Positions 1 through 12,123 are shown, counted from the first letter of the stretch. The stretch: 64,000 bases of DNA from Burkholderia stabilis (GCF_001742165.1 NZ_CP016442.1:3472001-3536000), one strand, 5' to 3'. The notes: generated by a model from the sequence alone, not told the origin. A program made the numbers and translations.

Positions 1-40
1 GCTGTGAGCGCCGGCGGTGCGGCGTGCGTGACTTGCCGCG

Positions 41-787
41 TTACTTGCGCAGCTCGACGACGAAGTCGTAGTAGTCGTTGCGGCAGTAGGTATCGGTGAG
101 TTCGATCGCGCGCTGGTCCGACGTATAGCCGATCCGCGTGATCAGCAGCAGCGCGTCGTGCGGCGCGATGCCCATCTGTTCGGCGATCTCGTCGGTCGCG
201 TTGACCGCGCGGAAATGCTGTAGCGCGCGCACGATCGGCGTGCCGCGCGCTTCGAGATAGCTGTACAGCGAACCGCCGATCGCCTGCGGATCGGGAATCA
301 GCGTCGCGGGGAACGTCGAGTTCTCGACGGCCATCACGATGCCGTCCGCGAGGCGCAGCCGCTTCAGGCGCGTGACCGATGCGGCCGGCGACAGCCCGAG
401 CTGGATCACTTCGTCGCGGTTGGCAGGCTGGATCTCGCGCGCGATCCATTGCGAGCTCGGCTTGAAGCCGCGGCGCTCGAGCATTTCGCTGAAGCTCGAC
501 AGCCGCGACAGCGGGTCCTCGTAGCGCGGCTGAATGAAGTTGCCCGCGCCCTGCGTGCGGCGGATCAGCCCTTGCTCGACGAGCAGCGCGATCGCCTTGC
601 GCGCGGTGATGCGCGACACGCCGAGCGCGTCGGACAGCACGCGCTCCGACGGCAGCGCCTCGCCAGCCGTCCAGCGGTTGTCGTGGATCGCGTCGCCGAG
701 CTTGCGGGCGAGCTGCAGGTAGAGCGGCGTGTCGTTGTCGGGGTCGGGGCGCAAGTCCTGCCAGCGGTCGTCCGTGGGTGCCTTCAT
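41..787 (-). CDS. GntR family transcriptional regulator with UTRA ligand domain
   Basis: A 248-residue DNA-binding regulator. Residues about 18-85 form a GntR winged helix (PSERVLSDALGVSR followed by TARKAIALLVEQGL), and residues about 105-240 form a UTRA (HutC/DasR-type) effector domain. Family members bind palindromic operators and are usually released by a sugar phosphate or amino-acid-derived ligand. The gene reads out of the window to the left, so its probable target operon is not visible. In Burkholderia a similar regulator precedes N-acetylglucosamine (nag) genes, so that role is possible but is inference from memory. It is divergent from the aldo/keto reductase, with about 165 bp between them. 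The ATG at 787 is the only good start. Confidence 0.9.
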   Translation of the reverse strand: MKAPTDDRWQDLRPDPDNDTPLYLQLARKLGDAIHDNRWTAGEALPSERVLSDALGVSRITARKAIALLVEQGLIRRTQGAGNFIQPRYEDPLSRLSSFSEMLERRGFKPSSQWIAREIQPANRDEVIQLGLSPAASVTRLKRLRLADGIVMAVENSTFPATLIPDPQAIGGSLYSYLEARGTPIVRALQHFRAVNATDEIAEQMGIAPHDALLLITRIGYTSDQRAIELTDTYCRNDYYDFVVELRK

Positions 788-954
788 GGAATGGGTATCG
801 ATCAGGTTGCGGCCATTCTAAGTCATCACGCGGCGCCGTTATAGCCGGTTTTTGCCATGCAATAGGCTGCCTGCGCGCCGATTGACTACACTGATGCGAC
901 GTATTCCATGCTTGGGCGCGCGCCGCGCGGCCATGAATCCGCAACGAGGAACGC

Positions 955-1800
955 ATGACAGACACGATCGCGACGGTCGTCCTGCCTGACGGCGAGACGA
1001 TTCCGAAGCTTGGCCTGGGCACCTGGGAAATGGGCGAGCGGGCGGCCCGCCGCGCGGACGAGATCGCCGCGCTGCGCGAGGGCGTCGCGCTCGGGATGAC
1101 GCTGGTCGATACGGCCGAGATGTATGGCGAAGGCGCGACCGAAGCACTCGTCGGCGAAGCGCTGCAGGGCCTGCGCGACGACGTGTTCCTCGTCAGCAAG
1201 GTTTATCCGCACCATGCGAGCCGGCGCGGCGTCGTCGCCGCATGCGACGCGAGTCTCAAGCGCCTGCGCACCGATCGCCTCGACCTGTACCTGCTGCACT
1301 GGCGCGGCTCGGTGCCGCTCGAGGAGACGGTCGAGGGCTTCGAGGCGCTGCGGCGCGCGGGCAAGATCCGCCACTGGGGCGTCAGCAACTTCGATACGGC
1401 CGACATGGCCGAGCTCGTCGACGAGGCGGGCGGCGGCGCGTGCGCAACCAACCAGATCCTCTACAACATCGCGCGGCGCGGCGCGGAATTCGACCTGCTG
1501 CCGTGGCTCACCGAACACCGGATGCCGGCGATGGCGTACAGCCCGGTCGATCACGGGCGGCTGCCGAAGCGCTCGCCGCTCGACGAGATCGCGCGGCAGC
1601 GCGGTGTGTCGGTGATGCGCGTCGCGCTGGCGTGGGTGCTCGCGCGGCCGGGCGTGTTCGCGATCCCGAAGGCGTCGAGAATCGAACACGTGCGCGACAA
1701 TCGCGCGGCGCTCGATCTCGTACTGACCGACGACGAGCACGCGCAGCTCGACGCGTACTTCCGCCCGCCGCGCAGCAAGCGCGCGCTCGAAATGCTCTGA
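955..1800 (+). CDS. Aldo/keto reductase
   Basis: A 281-residue NAD(P)H-dependent oxidoreductase of the aldo/keto reductase superfamily. The catalytic tetrad is visible: Asp52 and Tyr57 in VDTAEMYGEG, Lys82 in LVSKVYPHH and His115 in YLLHWRG. The C-terminal cofactor loop IPKASRIEHVRDN lies near residue 240. Length fits the short bacterial AKR group (YafB/YeaE-like). A GAGG ribosome-binding site sits 5 bases before the ATG. The substrate cannot be told from the sequence. It is monocistronic and divergent from the GntR regulator, so it could be regulated by it, but no operator was identified. Confidence 0.93.
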   Translation: MTDTIATVVLPDGETIPKLGLGTWEMGERAARRADEIAALREGVALGMTLVDTAEMYGEGATEALVGEALQGLRDDVFLVSKVYPHHASRRGVVAACDASLKRLRTDRLDLYLLHWRGSVPLEETVEGFEALRRAGKIRHWGVSNFDTADMAELVDEAGGGACATNQILYNIARRGAEFDLLPWLTEHRMPAMAYSPVDHGRLPKRSPLDEIARQRGVSVMRVALAWVLARPGVFAIPKASRIEHVRDNRAALDLVLTDDEHAQLDAYFRPPRSKRALEML

Positions 1801-1846
1801 ACGGTGCGCCGTCCGTCGCGCTGCGACGCGCGACGCTACGCGCGGA

Positions 1847-2890
1847 TCAGCGCGCCGGCGCGTCGGCCGCGCGCTGCCAGCGGTGGAACAGGATCGACGC
1901 GATCCAGCAGACGAGAAACAGCGCGACGATCCCGTAGCCGATCGAGCCGAAGCGTTCGCCGAGCGCATCGAGCGCGTCGCGCACGGGGCCCGTCAGCGAC
2001 AGCTTGTCGGCGAGCAGGCCGGCAGCCTCGATCCCGCCGATCGCGAGCGCGACGGCCGCCGACACGAACGTGATGCTCGCGTTGTAGAGCAGCTTGCGCT
2101 GCGGGTCGTCCATCGCCCACCCGTACGCATGAATCATCAGCACGTTGTCGGTCGAATCGATCAGCGTCATGCCGGCCGTGAACAGCGCGGGAAACAGCAT
2201 GACGGTATAGATCGGCAGGCCCTGGCTCGCCTGCGCGGCGGCAATCGCGAGCAGGCCGATTTCGGTCGCGGTATCGAAGCCGAGCCCGAACAGCACGCCG
2301 ACCGGATACATGTGCCAGCTCTTCGACACGAAGCGGAACAGCGGGCGCAGCAGCCGCGACACGAGTCCGGCCGGGCGGTGCGCATGCGCGGCGTCGTGCG
2401 CGTGCGCCGGCGTGCCGCGATAGCGCCGCCAGACGTCGCGCAGGATCACCAGGTTCACGCACGCGAGCACGAGCAGGAAGGTGGCGGACACCGCGGTGCC
2501 GATCGTGCCGCCGATCTCGCGGAACGCATCGAACCGGTCGCGTAGCGCGAACGCGGTCAGCGCGATGCCGAGCGTCGCGGCGATCACGATCGTCGAATGG
2601 CCGAGCGAGAAGAACAGCCCGACGCTCACCGGGCGCTGGCCTTCCTGCATCAGCTTGCGCGTCGCGACGTCGATCGCGGCGATGTGATCGGCGTCGACCG
2701 CATGACGCAACCCGAGCCCGTACGCGATCGCCGCGGTGCCGAGCAGCAGCGGGTGATCGCGCAGCACCGCGAGCGCCCACAACCAGACGGCGACGTTCGC
2801 GGCGATCAGGCCGGCATAGAGGGTCAGCAGGCGGCGCAGGGCAGGGGTGGGCGGCATCGGGCGGGTTCCATCTGACGAATCGCGAGGCAT
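1847..2890 (-). CDS. HoxN/HupN/NixA (NiCoT) family nickel/cobalt permease
   Basis: A 347-residue polytopic inner-membrane protein. The defining NiCoT signature RHAVDADHI is at residues 62-70 in the second membrane segment. LGHSTIV and GLGFDTATEIGLL follow further on, both conserved in this secondary transporter family that imports Ni2+ and/or Co2+. About eight hydrophobic segments are present. The first ATG (2890) has no clear ribosome-binding site. An internal ATG at 2857, giving a start MPPTPALRR, has a weak GGA 9 bases upstream and may be the true start. No urease, hydrogenase or cobalamin gene is adjacent, so Ni versus Co preference is open. It is convergent with the aldo/keto reductase. 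Confidence 0.92.
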   Translation of the reverse strand: MPRDSSDGTRPMPPTPALRRLLTLYAGLIAANVAVWLWALAVLRDHPLLLGTAAIAYGLGLRHAVDADHIAAIDVATRKLMQEGQRPVSVGLFFSLGHSTIVIAATLGIALTAFALRDRFDAFREIGGTIGTAVSATFLLVLACVNLVILRDVWRRYRGTPAHAHDAAHAHRPAGLVSRLLRPLFRFVSKSWHMYPVGVLFGLGFDTATEIGLLAIAAAQASQGLPIYTVMLFPALFTAGMTLIDSTDNVLMIHAYGWAMDDPQRKLLYNASITFVSAAVALAIGGIEAAGLLADKLSLTGPVRDALDALGERFGSIGYGIVALFLVCWIASILFHRWQRAADAPAR

Positions 2891-2954
2891 TGTGGCACGC
2901 GAAAAAAACGCCTGGCGTGCCGATCAAAAAAGCTGCACGCGAAGCGCGCCGGAT

Positions 2955-2987
2955 GAAAAAAGGCCCGTCCGGAACCGGACGGGCCTT
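2955..2987 (-). terminator. Rho-independent terminator of the fusA copy
   Basis: A perfect 13-bp stem (AAGGCCCGTCCGG and its complement) with a 2-base apex is followed by a T run when read on the minus strand. It lies about 35 bp past the fusA stop. Confidence 0.8.
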
Positions 2988-3023
2988 GCATGCGACAGCG
3001 CGGATCGCGCGGCGCTTGCGCGC

Positions 3024-5129
3024 TTACTTCGCCTTCGCGCTGATCACGCCTTCCGACACGTTCGCCGGCGTTTCAGCGTAGTGCTTGAACTCCATCGTGT
3101 ACGTCGCGCGACCTTGCGTGGCCGAGCGCAGCGACGTCGAATAGCCGAACATTTCGGCGAGCGGAACCTCGGCGCGCACCAGCTTGCCGCCGCCGCCCGC
3201 GATGTCGTCCATCCCCTGCACGATGCCGCGCCGGCTCGACAGGTCGCCCATCACGTTGCCCATGAAATCCTCGGGCGTTTCGACTTCGACCGCCATCATC
3301 GGCTCGAGCAGCACGGGCTTCGCACGGCGCATCGCTTCCTTGAACGCCATCGAGCCGGCCATCCGGAACGCGTTTTCGTTCGAGTCGACGTCGTGGTACG
3401 AACCGAACGTCAGCGTGACCTTCACGTCGACGACCGGATAACCCGCCAGCACGCCGCTCTTCAGCGTTTCCTGGATCCCCTTGTCGACCGACGGAATGTA
3501 TTCGCGCGGGATCACGCCGCCCTTGATCGCGTCGACGAATTCGTAGCCCTTGCCGGGGTTCGGCTCGAGCGTGATCACCGCATGACCATACTGGCCGCGG
3601 CCGCCCGATTGCTTGACGAACTTGCCCTCGACGTCCGCCGCCTTCGTGCGCACCGTTTCGCGATACGCGACCTGCGGCTTGCCGACGGTCGCCTCCACGC
3701 CGAACTCGCGCTTCATCCGGTCGACCAGGATTTCGAGGTGGAGCTCACCCATCCCCGAAATGATCGTCTGACCGGACTCTTCGTCGGTCTGCACGCGGAA
3801 CGACGGATCTTCCTGGGCCAGACGGTTCAGCGCCAGCCCCATCTTTTCCTGGTCGGCCTTCGTCTTCGGCTCGACGGCCTGCGAAATCACCGGCTCGGGG
3901 AAAATCATCCGCTCGAGCACGATCGGATGCGCCGGATCGCACAGCGTGTCGCCGGTGGTCGCTTCCTTCAGGCCGACGGCCGCCGCGATGTCGCCCGCGC
4001 GCACTTCCTTGATTTCCTTGCGCTCGTTCGCGTGCATCTGCAGGATCCGGCCGAGCCGTTCCTTCTTGTCCTTCGTCGCGTTGAGCACCGTGTCGCCGGA
4101 TTCGACCACACCCGAATACACGCGGAAGAAGATCAACTGGCCGACGAACGGGTCGGTCATGATCTTGAACGCGAGCGACGAGAACGGATCTTCGTCGTTC
4201 GGATGACGCTCCGCTTCCTTGTCGTGCAGGTCGTGGCCGAGAATCGCGGGCACGTCGGCCGGCGACGGCAGGTAGTCGATCACCGCGTCGAGCATCGCCT
4301 GCACGCCCTTGTTCTTGAACGCGCTGCCGCACAGCATCGGCACGATCTCGTTGGCGATCGTGCGCTGGCGCAGCGCGGCCTTGATCTCGTCCTCGGTCAG
4401 CGATTCATGGTCGTGCAGGTACTTCTCGAGCAGTTCCTCGCTCGCTTCCGCCGCGGCCTCGACCATCTTCTCGCGCCACTCGTGCGCGAGCTCGACGAGA
4501 TTCGCCGGGATGTCCTCGTACGTGAACTTCACGCCCTGGCTTTCGTCGTCCCAGACGATCGCCTTCATCTTCACGAGATCGACGACGCCCTGGAAATGAT
4601 CTTCCGCGCCGATCGGGATCTGGATCGGCACGGCGACGCCCTTCAGGCGGTCGCCGATCTGCCGCTGCACGCGGAAGAAATCGGCGCCGACGCGGTCCAT
4701 CTTGTTGACGAACGCGATGCGCGGCACCTTGTACTTGTTCGCCTGGCGCCACACGGTTTCGGACTGCGGCTGCACGCCGCCGACCGAGTCGTAGACCATG
4801 CACGCGCCGTCGAGCACGCGCATCGAGCGTTCGACTTCGATCGTGAAGTCGACGTGCCCGGGCGTGTCGATGATGTTGATGCGGTGTTCCGGATAGTTGC
4901 CGGCCATGCCTTTCCAGAAGGCCGTGGTCGCCGCCGACGTGATCGTGATGCCGCGTTCCTGCTCCTGCTCCATCCAGTCCATCGTGGCCGCGCCGTCGTG
5001 CACTTCACCGATCTTGTGGCTCACACCGGTGTAAAACAGGATGCGCTCGGTCGTCGTGGTCTTGCCGGCATCGATGTGAGCGCTGATCCCGATATTGCGA
5101 TAGCGCTCGATGGGGGTTTTGCGGGGCAC
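3024..5129 (-). CDS. fusA: Translation elongation factor G
   Basis: A 701-residue ribosomal translocase GTPase. All G motifs are intact: [15 protein letters not shown] near residue 18 (G1), DTPGHVDFT near 89 (G3) and [10 protein letters not shown] near 142 (G4). Domains II-V follow at normal length, with the domain IV region [12 protein letters not shown] near 510. An AGG-rich ribosome-binding site precedes the ATG. The gene stands alone with its own terminator rather than beside rpsL, rpsG and tuf. Many Burkholderia carry a second fusA outside the str operon, so this is probably the extra copy, but the other copy is not in this window and that remains inference. Confidence 0.95.
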   Translation of the reverse strand: MPRKTPIERYRNIGISAHIDAGKTTTTERILFYTGVSHKIGEVHDGAATMDWMEQEQERGITITSAATTAFWKGMAGNYPEHRINIIDTPGHVDFTIEVERSMRVLDGACMVYDSVGGVQPQSETVWRQANKYKVPRIAFVNKMDRVGADFFRVQRQIGDRLKGVAVPIQIPIGAEDHFQGVVDLVKMKAIVWDDESQGVKFTYEDIPANLVELAHEWREKMVEAAAEASEELLEKYLHDHESLTEDEIKAALRQRTIANEIVPMLCGSAFKNKGVQAMLDAVIDYLPSPADVPAILGHDLHDKEAERHPNDEDPFSSLAFKIMTDPFVGQLIFFRVYSGVVESGDTVLNATKDKKERLGRILQMHANERKEIKEVRAGDIAAAVGLKEATTGDTLCDPAHPIVLERMIFPEPVISQAVEPKTKADQEKMGLALNRLAQEDPSFRVQTDEESGQTIISGMGELHLEILVDRMKREFGVEATVGKPQVAYRETVRTKAADVEGKFVKQSGGRGQYGHAVITLEPNPGKGYEFVDAIKGGVIPREYIPSVDKGIQETLKSGVLAGYPVVDVKVTLTFGSYHDVDSNENAFRMAGSMAFKEAMRRAKPVLLEPMMAVEVETPEDFMGNVMGDLSSRRGIVQGMDDIAGGGGKLVRAEVPLAEMFGYSTSLRSATQGRATYTMEFKHYAETPANVSEGVISAKAK

Positions 5130-5275
5130 GTGAACCTCCTGGTGGTTCGGATCTTAAGCGGGACGGCTGGGCCGGCCCGGACTGGAACAAGCGAGACTTA
5201 AAGCATAGCGCTTGCGCGTGGCTTTTGCAGATGCGGCCGGCGCCGGTCGAATCAAGGCGGGTGCCGGCGGCGGGC

Positions 5276-5310
5276 GAAAAAAAAGCCGGCGCGAACGGGC
5301 GGCCGGCTTC
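5276..5310 (-). terminator. Rho-independent terminator after the DUF192 gene
   Basis: The hairpin AAGCCGGC...GCCGGCTT ends in a run of eight T residues on the minus strand, about 35 bp past the stop of the DUF192 gene. Confidence 0.75.
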
Positions 5311-5345
5311 GGTCGGTGCGCGGCGCAAGGCCGCGGCAATGGCCG

Positions 5346-5846
5346 TTACTGGGCCTTCGGCAGGCCGTCGAGCTTCATGCCGGGCTTGATGCCCTTCGCC
5401 GCGAACCAGCCCTTGCTCATTTCGAGCGCATAGACGCCGTTGTTGCGCGGGCAGTGGTTGTCGGTCGTCTCGGCCTTCATCTCGTCGATGTCGGTGATCG
5501 TGCCGTCCGCGCGGATGAACGCGATCGACAGCGGGATCAGCGTGTTCTTCATCCAGAAGCAGTGCACGGCATTCTCGTTGAACACGAACAGCATGCCTTC
5601 GTTCGGTGCGAGCTGCGAACGGTACATCAGCCCCTGTTCGCGGTCGGCGTCGTTCGCGGCGACGGCCGCGTCGATCACGTACATGCCGGCGCGCAGCTTC
5701 ACGCGCGGGAACTCGCTCGGCTGCTTGGCGCCGGGCGGCATCTGCGCGCTGGCGGCCTGCATGCCGAGCGCGAGGACGGCGAGCGCGGCGGGAAACACGG
5801 CGGCGCGCGCAAGGCGGCCGAGCGACGAGCGCAGGGAGAATTGCAC
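5346..5846 (-). CDS. Secreted DUF192 domain protein
   Basis: A 166-residue exported protein. The N-terminus has basic residues, a hydrophobic stretch and a likely signal peptidase site after AASAQ. The rest is a DUF192 domain, with the run QGLMYRSQLAPNEGMLF and then HCFWMKNTLIPLSIAF. The family's function is not established. I chose the GTG start at 5846 because AGGAGCC lies 5 bases upstream. The longer reading from the ATG at 5906 would add 20 residues ahead of the signal peptide and has no ribosome-binding site. It has its own terminator. Confidence 0.85.
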   Translation of the reverse strand: MQFSLRSSLGRLARAAVFPAALAVLALGMQAASAQMPPGAKQPSEFPRVKLRAGMYVIDAAVAANDADREQGLMYRSQLAPNEGMLFVFNENAVHCFWMKNTLIPLSIAFIRADGTITDIDEMKAETTDNHCPRNNGVYALEMSKGWFAAKGIKPGMKLDGLPKAQ

Positions 5847-5906
5847 AGCAAGGCTCCTATCTGGAAAACGAGACCCGCATGGTACGCGATGCGCGCAGGC
5901 GGGCAC

Positions 5907-5947
5907 AAAAAAGAAAAAGGCAGATCGCCTTGCGGTGATCTGCCTTT
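5907..5947 (-). terminator. Terminator of the small His/Lys/Ala-rich gene
   Basis: The stem AAAGGCAGATC/GATCTGCCTTT is followed on the minus strand by a long T-rich tract. It sits about 60 bp past the stop of the 68-residue gene. The plus-strand side also has a short CTTT tail, so it may act weakly in both directions. Confidence 0.75.
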
Positions 5948-6006
5948 CAACGCCGTAAGAACGGCAAAACTGCGTGTTCTTGACTGCGTTATTACAGCAA
6001 GCTTGC

Positions 6007-6213
6007 TTAGTTCGAAGCAGCTGCCGGAGCTTCAGCGGCGCTAGCAGCAGCCTTCTTCGAAGCGTGCTTCTTGGCAGCGTGGTGCTTCTTGTGCGTTGCC
6101 TTCTTCGCCGGTGCCGAAGCGGCTTCTGCCGGAGCAGCTTCCGGAGCCGAAGCTTGTGCGAAAGCAGCCGTTGCGAAGAGACCAGCGACCAGAGCAGCGA
6201 TCAGTTTGTTCAT
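6007..6213 (-). CDS. Small exported His/Lys/Ala-rich protein
   Basis: A 68-residue protein. Residues 1-20 form a clear signal peptide (MNKLIAALVAGLFATAAFAQ, cleavage after AFA). The mature part has no fold-like pattern: it is Ala/Pro/Glu-rich, then a Lys/His block (KKATHKKHHAAKKHASKK), then Ala-rich to the end. GAGGAA stands 6 bases before the ATG and a strong terminator follows, so this is a real gene. Function is unknown. The composition resembles small periplasmic acid-shock or metal-binding peptides, but that is only a resemblance. Confidence 0.8.
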   Translation of the reverse strand: MNKLIAALVAGLFATAAFAQASAPEAAPAEAASAPAKKATHKKHHAAKKHASKKAAASAAEAPAAASN

Positions 6214-6493
6214 GTTGTGTTCCTCAGCTTTAGTTAATTAACCAAATGACCCGGCATAGGAGTCATGACGTCTAACGGTGCCATCCACCTTTCGGTTGAC
6301 AGACGCTCCAAGAAATTTCTCTTTGCGCTGCGGGCGCCGAATCGTATTCGAATAAAACGTCGCTTTTGTGACGCAAACACGGGTTCGGCTGCCAATGCCG
6401 GATAGCTCAGGTTGGCATCTGCGTGATTTAACGCGCGATCTTCGCAGGCGGTTGACGAAAAAGATGACAAAAAAATCGCATGGGCCGGCGCGG

Positions 6494-7072
6494 TCATTCG
6501 GCGCGCGCGAAACCCTCCCACGGCGCGCGCGGCGGCAGCGCGATTGTTTCTCCCGGTGCAATGCCGAGCGCGAATATATCGAGCGCGCCGATACCGACGC
6601 GTACGAGGCGCAAGGTCGGAAAGCCGACGGCCGCCGTCATCCGACGCACCTGCCGGTTCTTGCCTTCGGTGATCGCGAGCTCGATCCACGTCGTCGGGAT
6701 CGCGGCGCGGTAGCGGATCGGCGGGTTGCGCGGCCACAGCGCGTCGGGCGGCTCGATGAATTCGGCGCGGCACGGGCGCGTCACGTAGTCGCCGAGATCG
6801 ACGCCGCGTGCGAGCGCCTTCAGGTCGGCCGGGCCGGGCGCGCCGTCCACCTGCGCCCAGTAGCGCTTGACGAGCTTGTGGCGCGGCTCCGCGATGCGCG
6901 CCTGCAGCGCGCCGTCGTCGGTGAGCAGCAGCAGCCCCTCGCTGTCCGCGTCCAGCCGGCCGGCCGCATAGACGCCGGGCGTTTTTACCCAGTCGCCGAG
7001 AGACGGCCGCGTCTCGTGCGCGGAAAACTGGCAAATCGTGCCGAACGGCTTGTTGAGGGCGATCAGGTTCAT
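6494..7072 (-). CDS. rluE: 23S rRNA pseudouridine(2457) synthase
   Basis: A 192-residue pseudouridine synthase of the RsuA/RluB/E/F group. The catalytic motif [17 protein letters not shown] lies near residues 44-60, with the active-site Asp in RLD. The C-terminal motif [10 protein letters not shown] is near residue 138. There is no S4 domain, which fits the RluE subgroup that modifies U2457 of 23S rRNA rather than RsuA. The start is the ATG at 7072, opening [17 protein letters not shown]. It is divergent from icd, as is common in Burkholderia. Confidence 0.88.
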   Translation of the reverse strand: MNLIALNKPFGTICQFSAHETRPSLGDWVKTPGVYAAGRLDADSEGLLLLTDDGALQARIAEPRHKLVKRYWAQVDGAPGPADLKALARGVDLGDYVTRPCRAEFIEPPDALWPRNPPIRYRAAIPTTWIELAITEGKNRQVRRMTAAVGFPTLRLVRVGIGALDIFALGIAPGETIALPPRAPWEGFARAE

Positions 7073-7164
7073 GGCGGGGCGTCCACCGGCGCCGCAGGAA
7101 GCGGGGCGGGCGGTCTATGGCAAATGGCGGAATCTTAATGCATAATACGGAACGGCAAGTCCTC

Positions 7165-7180
7165 TGTCTTATATAAGACA
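7165..7180. promoter_or_regulatory. 16-bp perfect palindrome upstream of icd
   Basis: TGTCTTATATAAGACA is a perfect inverted repeat in the rluE-icd intergenic region. A CATAAT box lies just upstream at 7141-7146. The size and symmetry fit a homodimeric repressor operator. The cognate regulator is not identified here. Confidence 0.55.
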
Positions 7181-7341
7181 TAAGTGGGGTCTTGATACGC
7201 AGTGCCGCGGTTCATGCCGAAGTGCCCGGTTGGGGCGCTAGAATAGCGGCTCGCTGTTGCCGTCACGGGGTGGCAAGGCCGCCCCGCCGCGCGCCAGCTT
7301 CGACCAGCATCACCTGCTCAGCCACGTCACTGGAGTCGATC

Positions 7342-8598
7342 ATGCCGTATCAGCACATCAAGGTTCCGGAGGGCGGTGACAAGATCACCGTCAACAAGGA
7401 CTTCTCGCTCAACGTTTCCGATCAGCCGATCATTCCCTATATCGAAGGCGACGGTACTGGCTTCGATATCACGCCGGTCATGATCAAGGTCGTCGACGCG
7501 GCGGTCGCGCATGCCTACAAGGGCAAGCGCAAGATCCACTGGATGGAGATCTTCGCGGGCGAGAAGGCGACGAAGGTGTACGGTCCGGACGTGTGGCTCC
7601 CGGACGAAACGCTGCAGGTGCTGAAGGAATACGTGGTGTCGATCAAGGGGCCGCTCACGACCCCGGTCGGCGGCGGCATCCGTTCGCTGAACGTCGCGCT
7701 GCGCCAGGAACTCGACCTGTACGTGTGTCTGCGCCCGGTCCAGTACTTCAAGGGCGTGCCGTCGCCGGTGCGCGAGCCGCAAAAGATCGACATGGTGATC
7801 TTCCGCGAGAACTCGGAAGATATCTACGCGGGCATCGAATGGGCCGCGGGCTCCGAGCAGGCGAAGAAGGTCATCAAGTTCCTGCAGGACGAGATGGGCG
7901 TGAAGAAGATCCGCTTCCCGGAAACCTCGGGGATCGGCGTCAAGCCCGTGTCGACCGAAGGCACCGAGCGTCTCGTGCGCAAGGCGATCCAGTACGCGAT
8001 CGACAACGATCGCAAGTCGGTCACGCTGGTGCACAAGGGCAACATCATGAAGTTCACGGAAGGCCTGTTCCGTGACGCCGGCTACGCGCTGGCGCAGAAG
8101 GAATTCGGCGGCGAGCTGATCGACGGCGGCCCGTGGATGCGCGTGAAGAACCCGAAGACGGGCAACGAGATCGTCATCAAGGATTCGATCGCCGATGCGT
8201 TCCTGCAGCAGATCCTGCTGCGCCCGGCCGAATACGACGTGATCGCGACGCTGAACCTGAACGGCGACTACATCTCCGACGCACTGGCCGCGCAGGTCGG
8301 CGGCATCGGGATCGCACCGGGCGCGAACCTGTCGGATTCGGTCGCGATGTTCGAGGCCACGCACGGCACGGCGCCGAAGTACGCGGGCAAGGATTACGTG
8401 AACCCGGGTTCCGAGATCCTGTCGGCGGAAATGATGCTGCGCCATCTCGGCTGGACGGAAGCGGCCGACACGATCATCGCCGCGATGGAGAAGTCGATCC
8501 TGCAGAAGCGCGTCACGTACGACTTCGCGCGCCTGATGGAAGGCGCGACGCAGGTGTCGTGCTCGGGCTTCGGCGAAGTGCTGATCGAGAATATGTAA
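7342..8598 (+). CDS. icd: NADP-dependent isocitrate dehydrogenase, homodimeric type
   Basis: A 418-residue TCA-cycle enzyme that oxidatively decarboxylates isocitrate to 2-oxoglutarate. The substrate-binding motif [11 protein letters not shown] lies near residue 160 (the phosphorylatable Ser region in E. coli IDH is the preceding FRENSED). [11 protein letters not shown] near residue 342 forms the NADP-binding region. Length matches E. coli Icd. The ATG at 7342 is chosen because protein similarity begins at [12 protein letters not shown]; a longer frame from 7192 opens with low-quality sequence. A GC-rich hairpin terminator follows. Expression is probably subject to the palindrome at 7165. Confidence 0.96.
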   Translation: MPYQHIKVPEGGDKITVNKDFSLNVSDQPIIPYIEGDGTGFDITPVMIKVVDAAVAHAYKGKRKIHWMEIFAGEKATKVYGPDVWLPDETLQVLKEYVVSIKGPLTTPVGGGIRSLNVALRQELDLYVCLRPVQYFKGVPSPVREPQKIDMVIFRENSEDIYAGIEWAAGSEQAKKVIKFLQDEMGVKKIRFPETSGIGVKPVSTEGTERLVRKAIQYAIDNDRKSVTLVHKGNIMKFTEGLFRDAGYALAQKEFGGELIDGGPWMRVKNPKTGNEIVIKDSIADAFLQQILLRPAEYDVIATLNLNGDYISDALAAQVGGIGIAPGANLSDSVAMFEATHGTAPKYAGKDYVNPGSEILSAEMMLRHLGWTEAADTIIAAMEKSILQKRVTYDFARLMEGATQVSCSGFGEVLIENM

Positions 8599-8633
8599 GA
8601 CCCCTTCCGGGGTGGGCCGGCGCGTTTCCGGCC

Positions 8634-8667
8634 GCCCCGGCGCCTACTGCCGGCGCCGGGGCGTTTC
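8634..8667 (+). terminator. Rho-independent terminator after icd
   Basis: An 11-bp GC stem (GCCCCGGCGCC and its complement) with a 7-base loop is followed by a short GTTT tail, 36 bp past the icd stop. Confidence 0.6.
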
Positions 8668-8784
8668 GTGGATGGCAGGTTTGTTGGCAGGGCGGTCCGG
8701 CATGCGGGCCGCGGCGCCGCGATGCGGCCCGGATGCCCTGCAAGGTAGAACATGACGGCCCTCGCAACACCACCGCCCGGCTGA

Positions 8785-11106
<2,322 letters not shown>

Positions 11107-11183
11107 CGTCGGCTGCGCAATCGCGCGAGCCCATGCGCGTGTCGGCGCGGAGGGCATGACTGCCAGCCGACCGATGCAAAAGA

Positions 11184-11213
11184 AAAACGCCCCGGACGCC
11201 CGGGGCGTTTTTC
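11184..11213. terminator. Bidirectional terminator
   Basis: The stem AACGCCCCGG/CCGGGGCGTT has A residues on one side and T residues on the other. It lies between the convergent monomeric IDH gene and the 74-residue gene and can serve both. Confidence 0.85.
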
Positions 11214-11229
11214 GTTGCAGGCTTGCCAT

Positions 11230-11454
11230 TCAGACGTGAACGATTTCCCACTCGGCGATTTCGTGCGGCACTTCGAGCGTGGCCGTGTCCATTTCGGACA
11301 GTTGCGGGCAGTCGCCGCGGGAGATGTGGTCGGCGGCCACTTCGGGGCACGAGAATGCGCCGAGCAGGGCGTTGCCGAACGTCGCTTCCCAGCCGCCGTT
11401 ACCCGGCAGGATGTAGAACGACCCGAGCGCTGAACCAAAGCGAAATCCCTTCAT
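11230..11454 (-). CDS. Conserved hypothetical protein, 74 aa
   Basis: A soluble 74-residue protein, rich in Gly and Glu, with two cysteines (AFSCPEVAADH and GDCPQLSEM). No signal peptide or membrane segment. GGAGAA lies a few bases before the ATG and a shared bidirectional terminator follows the stop, supporting a real gene. I do not recognise the family and assign no function. Confidence 0.65.
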   Translation of the reverse strand: MKGFRFGSALGSFYILPGNGGWEATFGNALLGAFSCPEVAADHISRGDCPQLSEMDTATLEVPHEIAEWEIVHV

Positions 11455-12123
11455 TTCCGTTCTCCCTTTCTGATCACAAGCGATTCTGTTGTGCCGCCCG
11501 CCGGCTCGGCCGGCTGTGGCCCGACTGGCTGCTTGCGCCGGGTTCCGTATCGAACGTCGTGGCGAAGCGTCAGTGCATGGAACAAAGTCTACGTCCGCGA
11601 CCCGCTCGGATGGTGCGCATAGAATGTCTTATCGAAATAAAAAATCATGTTTAAAAACATGGTGTTATTTCTGTCGTTTTGTATTGCGGAACGTTTTTTG
11701 GCATCGCGAAACGGGAAATTTGTGCCCTGCACCACGAATTTTTACAACGCAGGGACTTGTTCCGCATCGTGAAATATTGGCGGATTCGCGGATCGACGAT
11801 ACGACGCGCGCCCGGGTGCGGCCGACAGGCGATCGTGGAGCGGTCGTCCGGAGACTGAAAAAGGGGGGGGCGAGTTGGCTGAGGTCGCCGGAGATGAGGC
11901 GCGCATTCCTGATCGCCGACGCCGTCCGACGCGTGTCGAATCCGGGCGGCAGCACCATGTGCTGCGACGTATCGCCGCCCGATCGGCTGGGCCGCTTTTC
12001 AATACGGCCCCGAGGTTATGATGACGCGGGCATCAGGTTTCGCGCCGCGCATCGGCATTCGAGCCGGCCGGCGCGGGCGTCGCGGCTGTCGCGCGACGCA
12101 GCATGGATAACGAGGAACGATTG
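11455..12123. other. Intergenic region with an AT-rich patch, no convincing gene
   Basis: About 670 bp without a gene I can support. The stretch about 11620-11770 is clearly more AT-rich than its surroundings and contains a perfect inverted repeat CATGTTT-AA-AAACATG at 11646-11661. The open frame at 11489-12124 on the plus strand has poor coding character and no ribosome-binding site. The region presumably holds promoters for the 74-residue gene (minus) and the multicopper oxidase (plus). Confidence 0.5.

Noticed and set aside
1..40. Feature at the left edge
   Set aside because: Only 40 bases downstream of the GntR gene; nothing can be supported.
2847..5201. 784-aa plus-strand open frame
   Set aside because: It is antisense to fusA; long antisense frames are common in GC-rich DNA. 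Its His/Arg-rich text has no domain.
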